Notes: generated from the sequence alone by a model not told the origin. A stretch of 64,000 bases of DNA from Lysinibacillus fusiformis (GCF_016925635.1 NZ_CP070490.1:4346001-4410000); one strand, 5' to 3'. Numbered from the stretch's first letter, positions 38,622 through 48,102 are shown. Made by a program: numbers and translations.

Positions 38622-39234
38622 GCTGGTCCTCACTATGTTGTTCATGGTCCCCTTTTTCTTGCATCATTTTTTCACGACGTTCTTTTGCTGCTTGTTTAAT
38701 TACGTCTAATTCTTCAACTTTTGCGGTTGGATTTTCTGAAATATAAGCTTTTGCATCTTCTTCAAAGGCAAAGAATATATACCCCCAGTTCATAGGGGAT
38801 TTCATATCCGTTTTAACAGCTGTAGCTTCCTCAACATCTATCCAATTTAATGTTATATAATCTCTCACAAATTTTTCATTCGTTTGATTTTGAACCAACT
38901 CCGCATTTAATAAACAGCCAATGTCGTCATAAAATGCAATCGATCCATCAGGTTTAACAGATTGCGCAGAAAAAACGCCTAGGTCATGGTCCTTTGTATA
39001 TACTTTCATATTACACATTTCACAAACAGTATCCTCTGCTGGCTCTTGTAGACGATCATCTATTTCCCACTCAGCAGTGGATGCTAAATATGTAACTTCA
39101 TTTTTGGGTTGTTCTGAATCAACCTCTTCTTGTTTTGGTTCCTGGACTGTTTCTTTGTTTGTGCCTGCTGTACTATCATCATTACATGCATATAGAGCTA
39201 GCATAAATGGAACAACGAGAAAAATTTTCTTCAT
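38593..39234 (-). CDS. Second NosL-type lipoprotein with His-rich tail
   Basis: A 213-residue lipoprotein (lipobox LALYAC) heading the operon, with CAGGAGG before the ATG. The NosL core has CEMCNMKVY (about residue 71) and YDDIGCLLNAELV, parallel to NosL. The linker before it is acidic and the tail is rich in His (HEQHSEDQHGTEETHSH), which suggests metal capture. Two different NosL proteins in one operon is unusual. The promoter region 39235-39445 holds no recognised operator. Confidence 0.85.
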   Translation of the reverse strand: MKKIFLVVPFMLALYACNDDSTAGTNKETVQEPKQEEVDSEQPKNEVTYLASTAEWEIDDRLQEPAEDTVCEMCNMKVYTKDHDLGVFSAQSVKPDGSIAFYDDIGCLLNAELVQNQTNEKFVRDYITLNWIDVEEATAVKTDMKSPMNWGYIFFAFEEDAKAYISENPTAKVEELDVIKQAAKERREKMMQEKGDHEQHSEDQHGTEETHSH

Positions 39235-39445
39235 TCCTTTACCTCCTGAGTAATTATTTTACTAGATATATATACCTTACTAAAAAATTGTGAAAAAACT
39301 TAGAAATATAAGTGACAATAATATTCTTTTTATAAAAGTAAAAATGGATAAAATGTACTAAGTGAAGATTATAGCTTATTACACAACTTTATTTGTTCTG
39401 AACTCTCTTGGATGAAAATGGACTTTGAATATTAAAATTAAACTC

Positions 39446-40039
39446 TTATTTTTCTACAATGACTTGTATGACACGGCGAGTATTTTTTTGAAGTGAAGCT
39501 TCATGTTGCGCTACCTCCCCAGTGAAGTAATGTTTTAGCTTATAGCGCCTAGCCCACCTTAATATATCCTCAGCATTATATAAATAAGCCATATCGTTTG
39601 GTCCTCCTGTATTGTATAAAAGCTGTGCATACTCATACACCTCAAACATAAAAACACCATTGAATTTTATAGAATTCATTATTTTATCTAATACCATTAA
39701 TTGGAATTTATGTTTGAAATGACCAAAAACCATTATTGCACCATCATAATTTTCTTGAGGTAACTCATACTCTATTAATTCCACTCTCTTTGTTACGATT
39801 GATACGCCATTCATTCTTGCTAATAACTGTACTTTAGCTAGACCATATAAAGTCGAATCATAAACCGTTACTTGGTGTCCAAGTTTGGCTAGAAAAACCG
39901 CATTCGCTCCCTCATTTTCTGCATAAGCCGCAATCTTAGCTTGTTTAGGTAAATACTGGACCGATGAGGTGATAAATCGATTTGCTTCAGTTCCATATAC
40001 ATATAATGGTGGACTAGTTTGGTCACTCCGAACACTCAT
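39446..40039 (-). CDS. SAM-dependent methyltransferase-like protein
   Basis: A 197-residue class I methyltransferase of the TehB-like type: IAAYAENEGANAVFLAKLGH (motif I degenerate, GEGANA-like), acidic VYDSTLYG, and ENYDGAIMVFGHFKHKF. Motif I and spacing match small tellurite-resistance-type methyltransferases. It lies between the nos-type operon and the bd-like genes, on the nos strand, 211 bases upstream of the first NosL gene. Its role there is unknown. Confidence 0.72.
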   Translation of the reverse strand: MSVRSDQTSPPLYVYGTEANRFITSSVQYLPKQAKIAAYAENEGANAVFLAKLGHQVTVYDSTLYGLAKVQLLARMNGVSIVTKRVELIEYELPQENYDGAIMVFGHFKHKFQLMVLDKIMNSIKFNGVFMFEVYEYAQLLYNTGGPNDMAYLYNAEDILRWARRYKLKHYFTGEVAQHEASLQKNTRRVIQVIVEK

Positions 40040-40361
40040 TTCCTTAACCCCCTATTTGTAAAAAGCTTCATCTCTTGACTATATTGTTCCTTTTAATACG
40101 ACTATTATAAAAAAAATTTGAGAAATTCAAATGAACTTTAAGCAACAAAAAATAGAATTTCATTAGTATAACTTATAGGCTGCTATAAAAAACAGGGCTA
40201 ATAAAGAAAGCAATGTGTAAAGAAATTCTTGTTACTTAAACTATTTTGACAAAATAATGAAATATAGTTCTTTTCAATTTCACATATTACTCATTCGATT
40301 TTCAAAACTATTTAGTATGATTGCATTGCATTTGATTAAAAAATGAAAGGAAGAGGGTATT

Positions 40362-41690
40362 ATGAATTTTCCATCCGTGGATTATACATGGTTTGGTAAT
40401 GGCACTGTGATTGCTCTTATTGCAATAATTCATGTGATAATTAGCCATGGCGTCGCGATAGGTACATCTGTTTTAGTTGTATCGACTGAATATCGAGCGA
40501 TGAAAAAGAAGAATGATAAATTAGATCAAGTAGCAAAAACAATGTTGAAGTGGGTTTTAATCATTACTACAACTATTGGAGCAATGACCGGAGTAGGCAT
40601 TTGGTTTTCAACCACAGTCATACAACCAGATTCAATTTCTTCTTTATTGCGTATTTTTTTCTGGGCATGGGTGGTTGAATGGGGAGCGTTTATCTCAGAA
40701 GTAATTATACTTATTTTTTACTATTATACTTGGGATAAATGGAAAGAAGGCGAACGTAAACGTAAACATATCATGCTGGGCGTAGCACTAAGTGTTGCTT
40801 CATGGGTAACAATGGTGATCATTACGGGTGTCTTAGCTGCAAAATTAACACCAGGGCGTTGGATTGAAACATTCTCATTTTGGAATGCATTCCTCAATCC
40901 AACCTACTTCCCTTCACTTGGATTCCGCATGTTTTTAGCAATTATGCTAGCAATATCCTTAGTATCATTTTTTATCCGTTGGCGTATTAAAGATAAAGCT
41001 TTACGTACAGAAGTTTTTCGTGTATTTGCTTTCTGGGGTGCTATCTCTTTACCTATGACTTTTATCACAGGGTTATGGTATTTATGGGCCATCCCAAATG
41101 AAGCTTATAATATGATTGTCTGGTCTACAGGGATGTCCGAGGTCATCTTCAAAAGTTTAAATATCTTAGGATTTAGTATACTTATTATTTTCTTAGTATG
41201 GCTTGTAAAAAGTCCAAAAACAGTCCCGTGGATTCTATCAATAGCAGTGATGTTCTCATCCATCGGTTTTATTGGGGAATTTGAAGTAGTAAGGGAAACT
41301 GTAAGAAAACCCTATATTATCTATAACTATATGTATGCGAATGGGATGTTAGCAAAAAATGAAGAAAAACTTCAAAAAGAAGGTTATTTGGCCAATGCGA
41401 CGTGGGCAAAAGAAAAAGTAGTAAACGAAAATAATATGGTTGAAGCGGGTAGAGATGTATTCGTTGGTCAATGTATTACCTGTCATACAATAGATGGATG
41501 GAGAGATACAAGAGCCTTGTCTAGTAGAATGGAAGGTTGGGATAAGGAAGCCATTATGTCCTTTGTTCCGAATATGCATTTTGCACAAGTAGCAATGCCT
41601 CCATTTATGGGGACTGAAAAAGAAATTGAAGCTTTAGCTACTTATATTTTAACAGTACTTGAAGAGGAAGAAGAGGTGTCTATAAAATGA
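40362..41690 (+). CDS. Cytochrome bd-like subunit I fused to cytochrome c
   Basis: A 442-residue membrane protein with about eight helices. The CydA-like core has an N-terminal His (IIHVIISHGVAIG) and a helix with two acidic residues at heme b/d-type positions (WVVEWGAFISEVII). The quinol-binding Q-loop typical of CydA is absent. The C-terminal 85 residues are a c-type cytochrome domain: CITCH (about residue 370) and axial Met in AMPPFMG. This matches the OR-C branch of the cytochrome bd superfamily, which is expected to take electrons from cytochrome c. The downstream gene overlaps by 4 bases. Confidence 0.85.
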   Translation: MNFPSVDYTWFGNGTVIALIAIIHVIISHGVAIGTSVLVVSTEYRAMKKKNDKLDQVAKTMLKWVLIITTTIGAMTGVGIWFSTTVIQPDSISSLLRIFFWAWVVEWGAFISEVIILIFYYYTWDKWKEGERKRKHIMLGVALSVASWVTMVIITGVLAAKLTPGRWIETFSFWNAFLNPTYFPSLGFRMFLAIMLAISLVSFFIRWRIKDKALRTEVFRVFAFWGAISLPMTFITGLWYLWAIPNEAYNMIVWSTGMSEVIFKSLNILGFSILIIFLVWLVKSPKTVPWILSIAVMFSSIGFIGEFEVVRETVRKPYIIYNYMYANGMLAKNEEKLQKEGYLANATWAKEKVVNENNMVEAGRDVFVGQCITCHTIDGWRDTRALSSRMEGWDKEAIMSFVPNMHFAQVAMPPFMGTEKEIEALATYILTVLEEEEEVSIK

Positions 41691-42727
41691 ACTATTTAAG
41701 TTTTGCTTTAATTTCTTCAGATAATCCTTTACCAATACCTGCACCTATTGGATTACTTGAAATTCTTATCGTTGTAACATTCATTTTCCATATTATTTTT
41801 GTGAATTTTACAATCTCATTGACTGCAGGAGCTGTTGGATTAGAAATTACGAGTATGATCAAAAAAAATAGTTTATTTGATAAAATGGCGCAAATTTGTT
41901 CATTTCATGCTTCAATACATAAGAGTATTGCAGTCGTTCTAGGAGTTGGCCCATTACTGATTGTGAGTGTCTTGTATACACAATATTTTTATTCTTCAAC
42001 TATACTAATAGGAAAGGCTTGGATGAGTTTATTAATCCAACTAATTACTGCATTTCTTCTGTTATACATTTACAAGTTTACTTGGGATAAATATCAAACC
42101 AAAAAATTACTTCATATTAGTATTGGTTTCTTGGCAATGTTGATTTTATTCTTTGTGCCTCTTATTTTTATTGTCAATGTAACTTCTATGTTATATCCTG
42201 ATCGTTGGGGAGAAGCAAATGGTTTTTTTGAAAGCTTAGTTTACTATCCTCAAATCTGGCAACGTTACCTACATTTCATGCTAGCAAGTTTAGCAACAGG
42301 TGGATTTTATATGTTTGTCTATTTTACTTATCAGAAGCGAAAGCAGAATAGGTTAGAAGAACATGAACAATCATTAAAACTTCTTGGTGCAAAGATAGGC
42401 TTTTGGATTACAATTGTACAGTTGGTAGCTGGTTTCTTATTATTATTTTCATTTGATACGAATATTCGTATGCTTTATTTAGGCGAGGATTTATTGTTAA
42501 CTTCTTTACTCATCATTTCTATTGTATTAACTGTTATACTTTGTATGTTACTATATGCAGCAGGCTATAAAGATTCTACTAGTTCTTTTCTAGCCTCTAT
42601 AATTGTGTTCATTTGTGTAGTAGGTATAATGGGATGGATGCGACATGAATTAAGAGAAGCCTATTTATCCCCATATCTTGACGAACATCCACGAACAGAA
42701 GAAAGAATTGAATCTACCTCAGAATAA
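41687..42727 (+). CDS. Second cytochrome bd-like membrane subunit
   Basis: A 346-residue protein with about nine membrane helices, related to CydA rather than CydB. An N-terminal His lies in TFIFHIIFVNFTISL and further His in CSFHASIHKSIAVVLG. It overlaps the first subunit by 4 bases, so a 1:1 complex is likely. The substrate of the complex (oxygen or a nitrogen oxide) is not fixed by sequence. Confidence 0.78.
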   Translation: MNYLSFALISSDNPLPIPAPIGLLEILIVVTFIFHIIFVNFTISLTAGAVGLEITSMIKKNSLFDKMAQICSFHASIHKSIAVVLGVGPLLIVSVLYTQYFYSSTILIGKAWMSLLIQLITAFLLLYIYKFTWDKYQTKKLLHISIGFLAMLILFFVPLIFIVNVTSMLYPDRWGEANGFFESLVYYPQIWQRYLHFMLASLATGGFYMFVYFTYQKRKQNRLEEHEQSLKLLGAKIGFWITIVQLVAGFLLLFSFDTNIRMLYLGEDLLLTSLLIISIVLTVILCMLLYAAGYKDSTSSFLASIIVFICVVGIMGWMRHELREAYLSPYLDEHPRTEERIESTSE

Positions 42728-43017
42728 AATTAATTGTACCAATCATTTTTCTATATAACGTAATCCGCAATCCCGTTTTTCTATTAGGTTAAACGGGATT
42801 GCTATGTTATTAAAACAATATATCAATTCATTTGATTGAAAAGGTTTATCTTAAACTACGAGATAAAACTTCTGCTCATAGATAAAATCTAATGTAAATT
42901 GTAATGCACTCAAAATAGATTCACTATATAAATAACTCTGATCAATTTATCTTTTTATCATATTTTCCCCCTATTATAGGTTTACTTCAATTGTTGCTCT
43001 ACTGTTATATTAAAAAC

Positions 43018-43049
43018 TAAAAAGCCACACCTGTTTAGATGTGACTAGT
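43018..43049 (-). terminator. Terminator after the metal ABC operon
   Basis: On the minus strand CACATCT pairs with AGGTGTG around AAAC, followed by GCTTTTTAG. It lies about 50 bases after the binding-protein stop. Confidence 0.65.
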
Positions 43050-43096
43050 AATACCATACTCAAGTATTAAGGTTACTTACGTACTTACATTTCACT

Positions 43097-44029
43097 TTAT
43101 TTTACAATTTCTAATTGCTTAGCATTATAGATTAAAATATCCTGAACTGAATTTAAAGTTCCGTCTGGATAACTTCTTAATTCAACCAGTTTTGTTTTAT
43201 CTGAAGCAGTTGCAAGGCCTTTCCCTTGTGGCATATGTGCGTTATCAACAATAAGATCTGGTTTTAGAGCTATAAGATCCTTTAGTTGAGCAGCCGTTAA
43301 TTCCTCTGGACCATACTCCCCAACAACATCAAAACCAAACCATTTAACTAATGGAGTCATGTAAACTTGAGAAATCACTTTGACTTTGGATACATCTTGT
43401 TTTTTGGCCAATTGTTCTAGTTCTTCTACCACCTTATTAAACTCTTCTTCCCACTTGGCCTCCTCAGCTTGTGTACCCCAAATGTTCGCTAATTTTCTGG
43501 CTTCATTAAGGTAACCGTCAGGTGTATTATCTACTTCAATAACCGCTGTTAAATCCGAAGAAATATTTGAAGATTCAATCAATTTTTTCATAAATGGTTC
43601 ATAACCAAGATAAATAATATAACTGTCAGTGATTTTTGACAAATCACTTGGGCGATAGTCATATTCTGGAGGATGACGTAATTCTAACGGTGCTATGTAA
43701 GTCACATTCTTGGCACCAGCTGCTTTTGCTATCATTGCGGTTAAACTCGTAGAAGCCACTACACCTTTTACTTCTGAAAGGCTTACGGGTTTATTGCTTT
43801 GCTGATCACTTGTTTCATGACCATTGTGACTATGTTCATTAGATTGTGTACCGTGTTCCTCTTCGGAATGACTTGTACTATGTTCATTAGATTGTGTGCC
43901 ATGATTCTCTTCAGAATGACCTGTACTATGGTCATTCAATGTATTTTCACTTTCCTTTGCATTTCCACATCCTGACAATGAAATAACAGTAAACAGAGAA
44001 AAATACATTATAGCTTTATTCCACTTCAT
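43097..44029 (-). CDS. Metal ABC transporter substrate-binding lipoprotein
   Basis: A 310-residue cluster A-I type binding protein (ZnuA/AdcA group). Lipobox LSGCGN; then a His-rich insert of about 45 residues built from two near-identical units HSEENHGTQSNEHST and HSEEEHGTQSNEHSH. Candidate metal ligands in the folded domain lie in LRHPPEYDYRPSDL and DNAHMPQGKG. It follows the permease by 27 bases. Zinc is likely; copper is possible in this context. Confidence 0.82.
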   Translation of the reverse strand: MKWNKAIMYFSLFTVISLSGCGNAKESENTLNDHSTGHSEENHGTQSNEHSTSHSEEEHGTQSNEHSHNGHETSDQQSNKPVSLSEVKGVVASTSLTAMIAKAAGAKNVTYIAPLELRHPPEYDYRPSDLSKITDSYIIYLGYEPFMKKLIESSNISSDLTAVIEVDNTPDGYLNEARKLANIWGTQAEEAKWEEEFNKVVEELEQLAKKQDVSKVKVISQVYMTPLVKWFGFDVVGEYGPEELTAAQLKDLIALKPDLIVDNAHMPQGKGLATASDKTKLVELRSYPDGTLNSVQDILIYNAKQLEIVK

Positions 44030-44056
44030 CTCATAACCCCTTTTAATTCTTATTAT

Positions 44057-44857
44057 TTAACGTCGGAACAGCAATGTGATTAGTAGTAAACTTACACCCA
44101 CAATCGCAATTGTTGCCCCTATAGGAAAATCTAACATTATTGAAAGAAATAGACCTCCACAGGTTGTAAGCATGCCAAAAATAGAAGTCAAAAGTAACAA
44201 TTGTTTGAAATCTCTTGAAATTCTTAGTGCTGATAGAGCAGGCAACAATATTATGGCGTCAATCATCAGTGCTCCAACAATTTTCATCACTATGCCAATA
44301 GCCAATCCAGTCATAAAGAGCAATATATTTTTTATTAACTCTGTTGGCATACCTAGCCATTCTGCCTGAACTTCATCGTAAAACAGTAGCTGAAGTTCTC
44401 GATAAAAGAAAAAATAGCACCCTACGACCATTAATGATAATACTGTTAGTAATATTAAATCCCACTTGGTCATGGTAAGTACGCTACCCGAAAACAACCC
44501 AAATACATCCATAGCTGGTATACCAGCACTATAAAATATTAGGAATGCTATAGCTATAGCACCGGTCATAAAAAAAGCGCCAATTAACCCTGTGTCCATC
44601 TTTAATTTTCGAGAAAAAGGCCCTAGTAATAGAGATCCCAACACAATACCACCCATAGCCCCTGTAATAGGGGTAGTACCAAACATTAAACCGATAGCTC
44701 CCCCGAGTAATGCCATATGCATAAGAGCAAATCGAATTGTAGTCAAATTCAACATCACTATTACAATACCCAGTAATGAAATAAAAGTTCCAGACAATAT
44801 ACATGCATATAATGCCTTTTGAAAAACCGGAAGTTCAAAATACTGCCATACATTCAT
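44057..44857 (-). CDS. Metal ABC transporter permease, ZnuB type
   Basis: A 266-residue permease of the ABC-3 family with eight helices (ALMHMALLGGAIGLMFG, IVGALMIDAIILLPALSA). It is preceded by the ATPase gene by 5 bases and followed by the binding protein, completing the transporter. Confidence 0.85.
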   Translation of the reverse strand: MNVWQYFELPVFQKALYACILSGTFISLLGIVIVMLNLTTIRFALMHMALLGGAIGLMFGTTPITGAMGGIVLGSLLLGPFSRKLKMDTGLIGAFFMTGAIAIAFLIFYSAGIPAMDVFGLFSGSVLTMTKWDLILLTVLSLMVVGCYFFFYRELQLLFYDEVQAEWLGMPTELIKNILLFMTGLAIGIVMKIVGALMIDAIILLPALSALRISRDFKQLLLLTSIFGMLTTCGGLFLSIMLDFPIGATIAIVGVSLLLITLLFRR

Positions 44858-44862
44858 CTTTT

Positions 44863-45573
44863 TTACCTCAACTCTTCATACATGCATCCATTTTGAAGAC
44901 GAACTACTCGAGCACCAAATTGCTCTATTGCATCTTGTTCATGTGTTATTAGAATCACTGACATATTGTATAGGGTTCTTAATTCATTAACACATTGCTC
45001 TAACATAATACGAGACTCTTTGTCTAAATAAGTAGTAGGCTCATCAAGTAATAAAATTTTAGGTTCTCGTACTAAAGCACGTGCTATGTTAAGTCTCTGA
45101 CGTTGTCCCCCTGAAAGCAACCGACAATCCTTGTCTTTCAGTTCAAATAAGCCAACTCTTTCAAGTAGCAAATTAGCCTTTTCTCTATCTTGTAATGAGG
45201 GGCGTCTACCAAAACCAAATGAGGTTCCCCATCTTCCTAGTAATACAGCTTCCTCCGCAGAAACGGGGAACTTTCCTGTAACAAGGGTTTGTGGAACATA
45301 ACCAATCTGCGCACGCACCCAACGCTTATCAAATGATGAACTAATATTTCGACCAAGCATTAAACACTCGCCTTTTTGCCTTGGCAATAGTTGTAAAATC
45401 GCTCGTAGAAAAGTGGTTTTCCCTACCCCATTCTCACCAACTACTGCTACTGCTTCACCCATTCGCACATTAAAATCTAAATTACGAAGGATTGGTTTCT
45501 TAGTATATCCTCCTGTTAACCCTACTATTTTAATGGCATTTTCATCTTTCCAACAATTAGAATCCTTTCTCAT
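44863..45573 (-). CDS. Metal ABC transporter ATPase, ZnuC type
   Basis: A 236-residue ATPase: Walker A VGENGVGKTTFL (about residue 41), signature LLSGGQRQRL, Walker B ILLLDEPTTYLD, switch His in LITHEQDA. It is the first gene of the operon. I see no convincing Zur or MntR box before it. Confidence 0.87.
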   Translation of the reverse strand: MRKDSNCWKDENAIKIVGLTGGYTKKPILRNLDFNVRMGEAVAVVGENGVGKTTFLRAILQLLPRQKGECLMLGRNISSSFDKRWVRAQIGYVPQTLVTGKFPVSAEEAVLLGRWGTSFGFGRRPSLQDREKANLLLERVGLFELKDKDCRLLSGGQRQRLNIARALVREPKILLLDEPTTYLDKESRIMLEQCVNELRTLYNMSVILITHEQDAIEQFGARVVRLQNGCMYEELR

Positions 45574-45847
45574 TCCTCCTCAGTCTCCTTAGAATTATCC
45601 GTAATTGAAAAAAATTATCTTGTTTAAATGATAGTTACTTATTTCCTCCTTAAAATGGTTTAAAAGACAACTCTTTCCCAAAGTTAGGATATCATATATA
45701 TGTGAAATAAAAATGAGGTTAGTATGTGATTAAAGTGAAATATATACATAAGGAAAAATAATAATTAAAGTTATATAACTATATCTTATTTGTGAAATAA
45801 AATGAGATATAGTTATATAAAATAGAATCAATTTTACTGTATATAAA

Positions 45848-45887
45848 AAGCTGTCAATTTGAAGATGATTGTTCAAATTGACAGCTT
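45848..45887. terminator. Orphan terminator hairpin
   Basis: AAGCTGTCAATTTGAA pairs perfectly (16 bp) with TTCAAATTGACAGCTT, with T-rich flanks. No gene adjoins it on either strand; another imperfect palindrome built on AACTATATCT lies at 45775-45816. The whole of 45574-46901 lacks an intact gene. Confidence 0.6.
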
Positions 45888-45999
45888 ACTTTTATTTTTG
45901 AAATGGATTTTTCCCATGGAATAATAATTGTTGTATTGTTTATATATTATGATAAATAGAATGTGTAATATCACCTGTATAGACGTAATCTCACTCACT

Positions 46000-46170
46000 A
46001 TAAGCTTTAATGATTAAGTCCAAGCAACTTTTCATAAAGTGGTTGTTCTAAATATTTGAGGTTGACCTTGATTTTATGTAAAAGTTCCATTCCCTCTAAC
46101 CAATAGACCTTCATGAAAACTCTTTGGTAATACAGGCATTAAATCATGTAACGGCTTAGCAAAGTCTGTT
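46000..46170 (-). pseudogene. Decayed coding remnant, unidentified
   Basis: On the minus strand, pieces such as DLMPVLPKSFHEGLLVRGNG and, in another frame, MELLHKIKVNLKYLEQPLYE with KLLGLNH-stop can be read. There is no complete frame and I do not recognise the family. Confidence 0.3.
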
Positions 46171-46369
46171 TATTAATAAACGTTTACTTCAGAACTAACT
46201 TCATTCTTTTAGATAGATGGCATCTAAATTTTTCTTGTTTATGTATTACAAAGTAAGCTGAAAATAATGACAAGTAGAATAGTTATGAACTATTGTATGA
46301 CTAAACCTCCATAGTTCCAATCTATAGTTCATAGCGATTCTCATCCAAAGAACCTAATCTGAATAGGAT

Positions 46370-46640
46370 ATTAAAGTTCTATTTATTCTTTCAATCTTTG
46401 TATGTATTCTATATTTCATTAGCTATATTGAATACCAAACGAACTTCATTTCCACTTTTGTCTTTTATAAGGTTTTGTAAGATCATAATCAATTCTTTTT
46501 TTCAAAATATTTATTATCGAAATTTAGAGTATCAAATTTAAAGATGCTACTTGGTGTTTCTTCCAAACCTTCTGTAATCTTTTCTAAGGTCTGTACTATC
46601 TCTATTACTTTGTAATTTCTTATTGAACTAACCTGCCTCG
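46370..46640 (-). pseudogene. Repeat E copy 2: two-gene remnant
   Basis: The minus strand carries the tail of one frame (VIEIVQTLEKITEGLEETPS, then SIFKFDTLNFDNKYFEKK-stop) followed 4 bases later by MILQNLIKDKSGNEVRLVFN with an early stop. The same junction, with only the last part of the first frame, is at 27115-27300. Family not recognised. Confidence 0.45.
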
Positions 46641-46792
46641 TTAGCTTAAGTACACTGTTTCACAAACTCACATCAAAATTAACTTAAAATCCTATTTTTA
46701 ATTTAGAAGTGTTATTCAATTAAATGGACATTTCATGAAGAAAGACGCTTTCCTTATTTCAGAAAAGCTTCCGATTGTTGAAGATCGTTAAT
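46607..46792 (+). repeat. Dispersed repeat A, long copy
   Basis: About 185 bp, from TATTGAACTAACCTGCCTCG through CAAACTCACATCA to GACGCTTTCCTT...GAAAAGC and CCGATTGTTGAAGATC. Near-identical long copies are at 47917-48091 and 48907-49075. Confidence 0.85.
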
Positions 46793-46901
46793 GAACAAAA
46801 GCACCTAGTTAGTTCAATAAGAAAAAAAGAGCTGCATACACAATCAATGATTTTTAACTAATCATTAACATATATTTACCCCTAATTCATTCATAGATTT
46901 G

Positions 46902-47839
46902 TTATTTATAGTTTTCAAGATAGTTTCCTTTTTCAAAAATTTCTTTTGCACTGAGGGCAGTCCATTCCTCTGAGGTTACATTTGGGTGCAAATCAAGATA
47001 GGATTTTACCATTTTATAGCCCTCACTGTAACCATAACGATTAGGAAGGCCATTACCTCCCAGTATAATTTCGTAAGCCCGATTAAGATCATGCTTTTCG
47101 AGATCTACTACAATTTTTGACCAATAATATTTGTTGTATGTTGAATAAATTGGAACATAATAAATATCAGGATAAACTAACTTTTCAAACATAAACGCCT
47201 TTCCTTCAAATATTAGGCTATCCAAAACGGTAAAAGATGGAGCATTACGTAAGTACTTCTCTGTCCAAACACTATGATGATATTCGTGAGCCATGCTAGA
47301 CCTTAAAACATCTTTTTTATAATATTTGTTGTAAAGTACTATTATTTTTCCTGCCCCCACAGTAGTCATTAGTGTATTTGTATTTGTGGCAGGAAAAACA
47401 CATACAGTTGTTTCATTTCCAGATGGAAGAAGATCAGAAGATTTTAAAAGGGCTTCCTTAATAATTTTTTCAGTTTCTTCCCTATCAATTTTTTCACTTA
47501 ATAGTTGATTTTCTGTTAAAAGGTCGGGAGCTACATTTAGAATTTCATCTGCCATATTAGGATATTCACCATTCTCAAAACAAGCACTATATACGGGTTT
47601 AATTACCTCTTCATTATAAATTTCCAATTGTGATTGTTTTGGATTAATTTCAACTTTATCTGCATAGTTTTGATAAAGTTTATAGGCATTGACTATTTTA
47701 AATTTTTGACCTGTTTGTGGGTGTTCGAATGATAAAACGATACTTTCAATATCTTGCTTTGCTTTCGATTCTTCAGCTTGTGTGCAGGAAATAATTATTA
47801 GAAGAAATATGACAACTGTTTTTTTGATAATTTTTCAAA
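46902..47839 (-). pseudogene. DUF2268-type metalloprotease lipoprotein, start out of frame
   Basis: A continuous frame runs from a lipoprotein signal-like segment (KTVVIFLLIIISCTQAEES) to the DUF2268 zinc-protease domain with HEYHHSVWTE (HExxH variant, about 110 codons from the end) and closes at 46902. The only well-placed start (TTG at 47839, GGGGGA ahead) is out of frame: the A-tract after it has five A (T5 at 47831-47835 on the plus strand), whereas seven would give MKKIIKKTVVIFLL. It is either a dead gene, a phase-variable tract or a sequencing error. A TTG at 47627 exists but has no ribosome site. Confidence 0.7.
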
Positions 47840-47916
47840 TAAAATCCCCCTATGTAAAAAAACAGACTATTCGCCCAATTATTTTACCATATTTTAGTAT
47901 TAATTCTCGTATTACT

Positions 47917-48091
47917 TTGAATTTCTTATTGAACTAATCTGCCTCGTTACCTTAAGTACACTGTTTCACAAACTCACATCAAGATTAATATAAAATCCTA
48001 TTTTAAGTTTAGAAGTGTTATTCAATTAAATGGCCCTTTCATGAAAAGGGACACTCTCCTATTCAAGGAAAGCGCCCGATTGTTGAACAAG
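47917..48091 (+). repeat. Dispersed repeat A, long copy
   Basis: Second long copy, with the variant hairpin AGGGACACTCTCC...AAGGAAAGCGCCCGATTGTTGAA. It ends 12 bases before the stop of the membrane protein gene at 48103. Confidence 0.85.
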
Positions 48092-48102
48092 AAGTTTAGT
48101 TT

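Noticed and set aside
40246-40269. TTGACA ... TATAGT as promoter of the bd-like genes
   Set aside because: The spacing is only 12 bases, too short for a sigma-A promoter.
44529-44804. Minus-strand 91-codon Tyr-rich frame
   Set aside because: It is a shifted reading of the ZnuB-type permease gene.
45574-45800. Zur or MntR operator before the metal ABC operon
   Set aside because: AT-rich partial palindromes are present, but none has the arms of either consensus.
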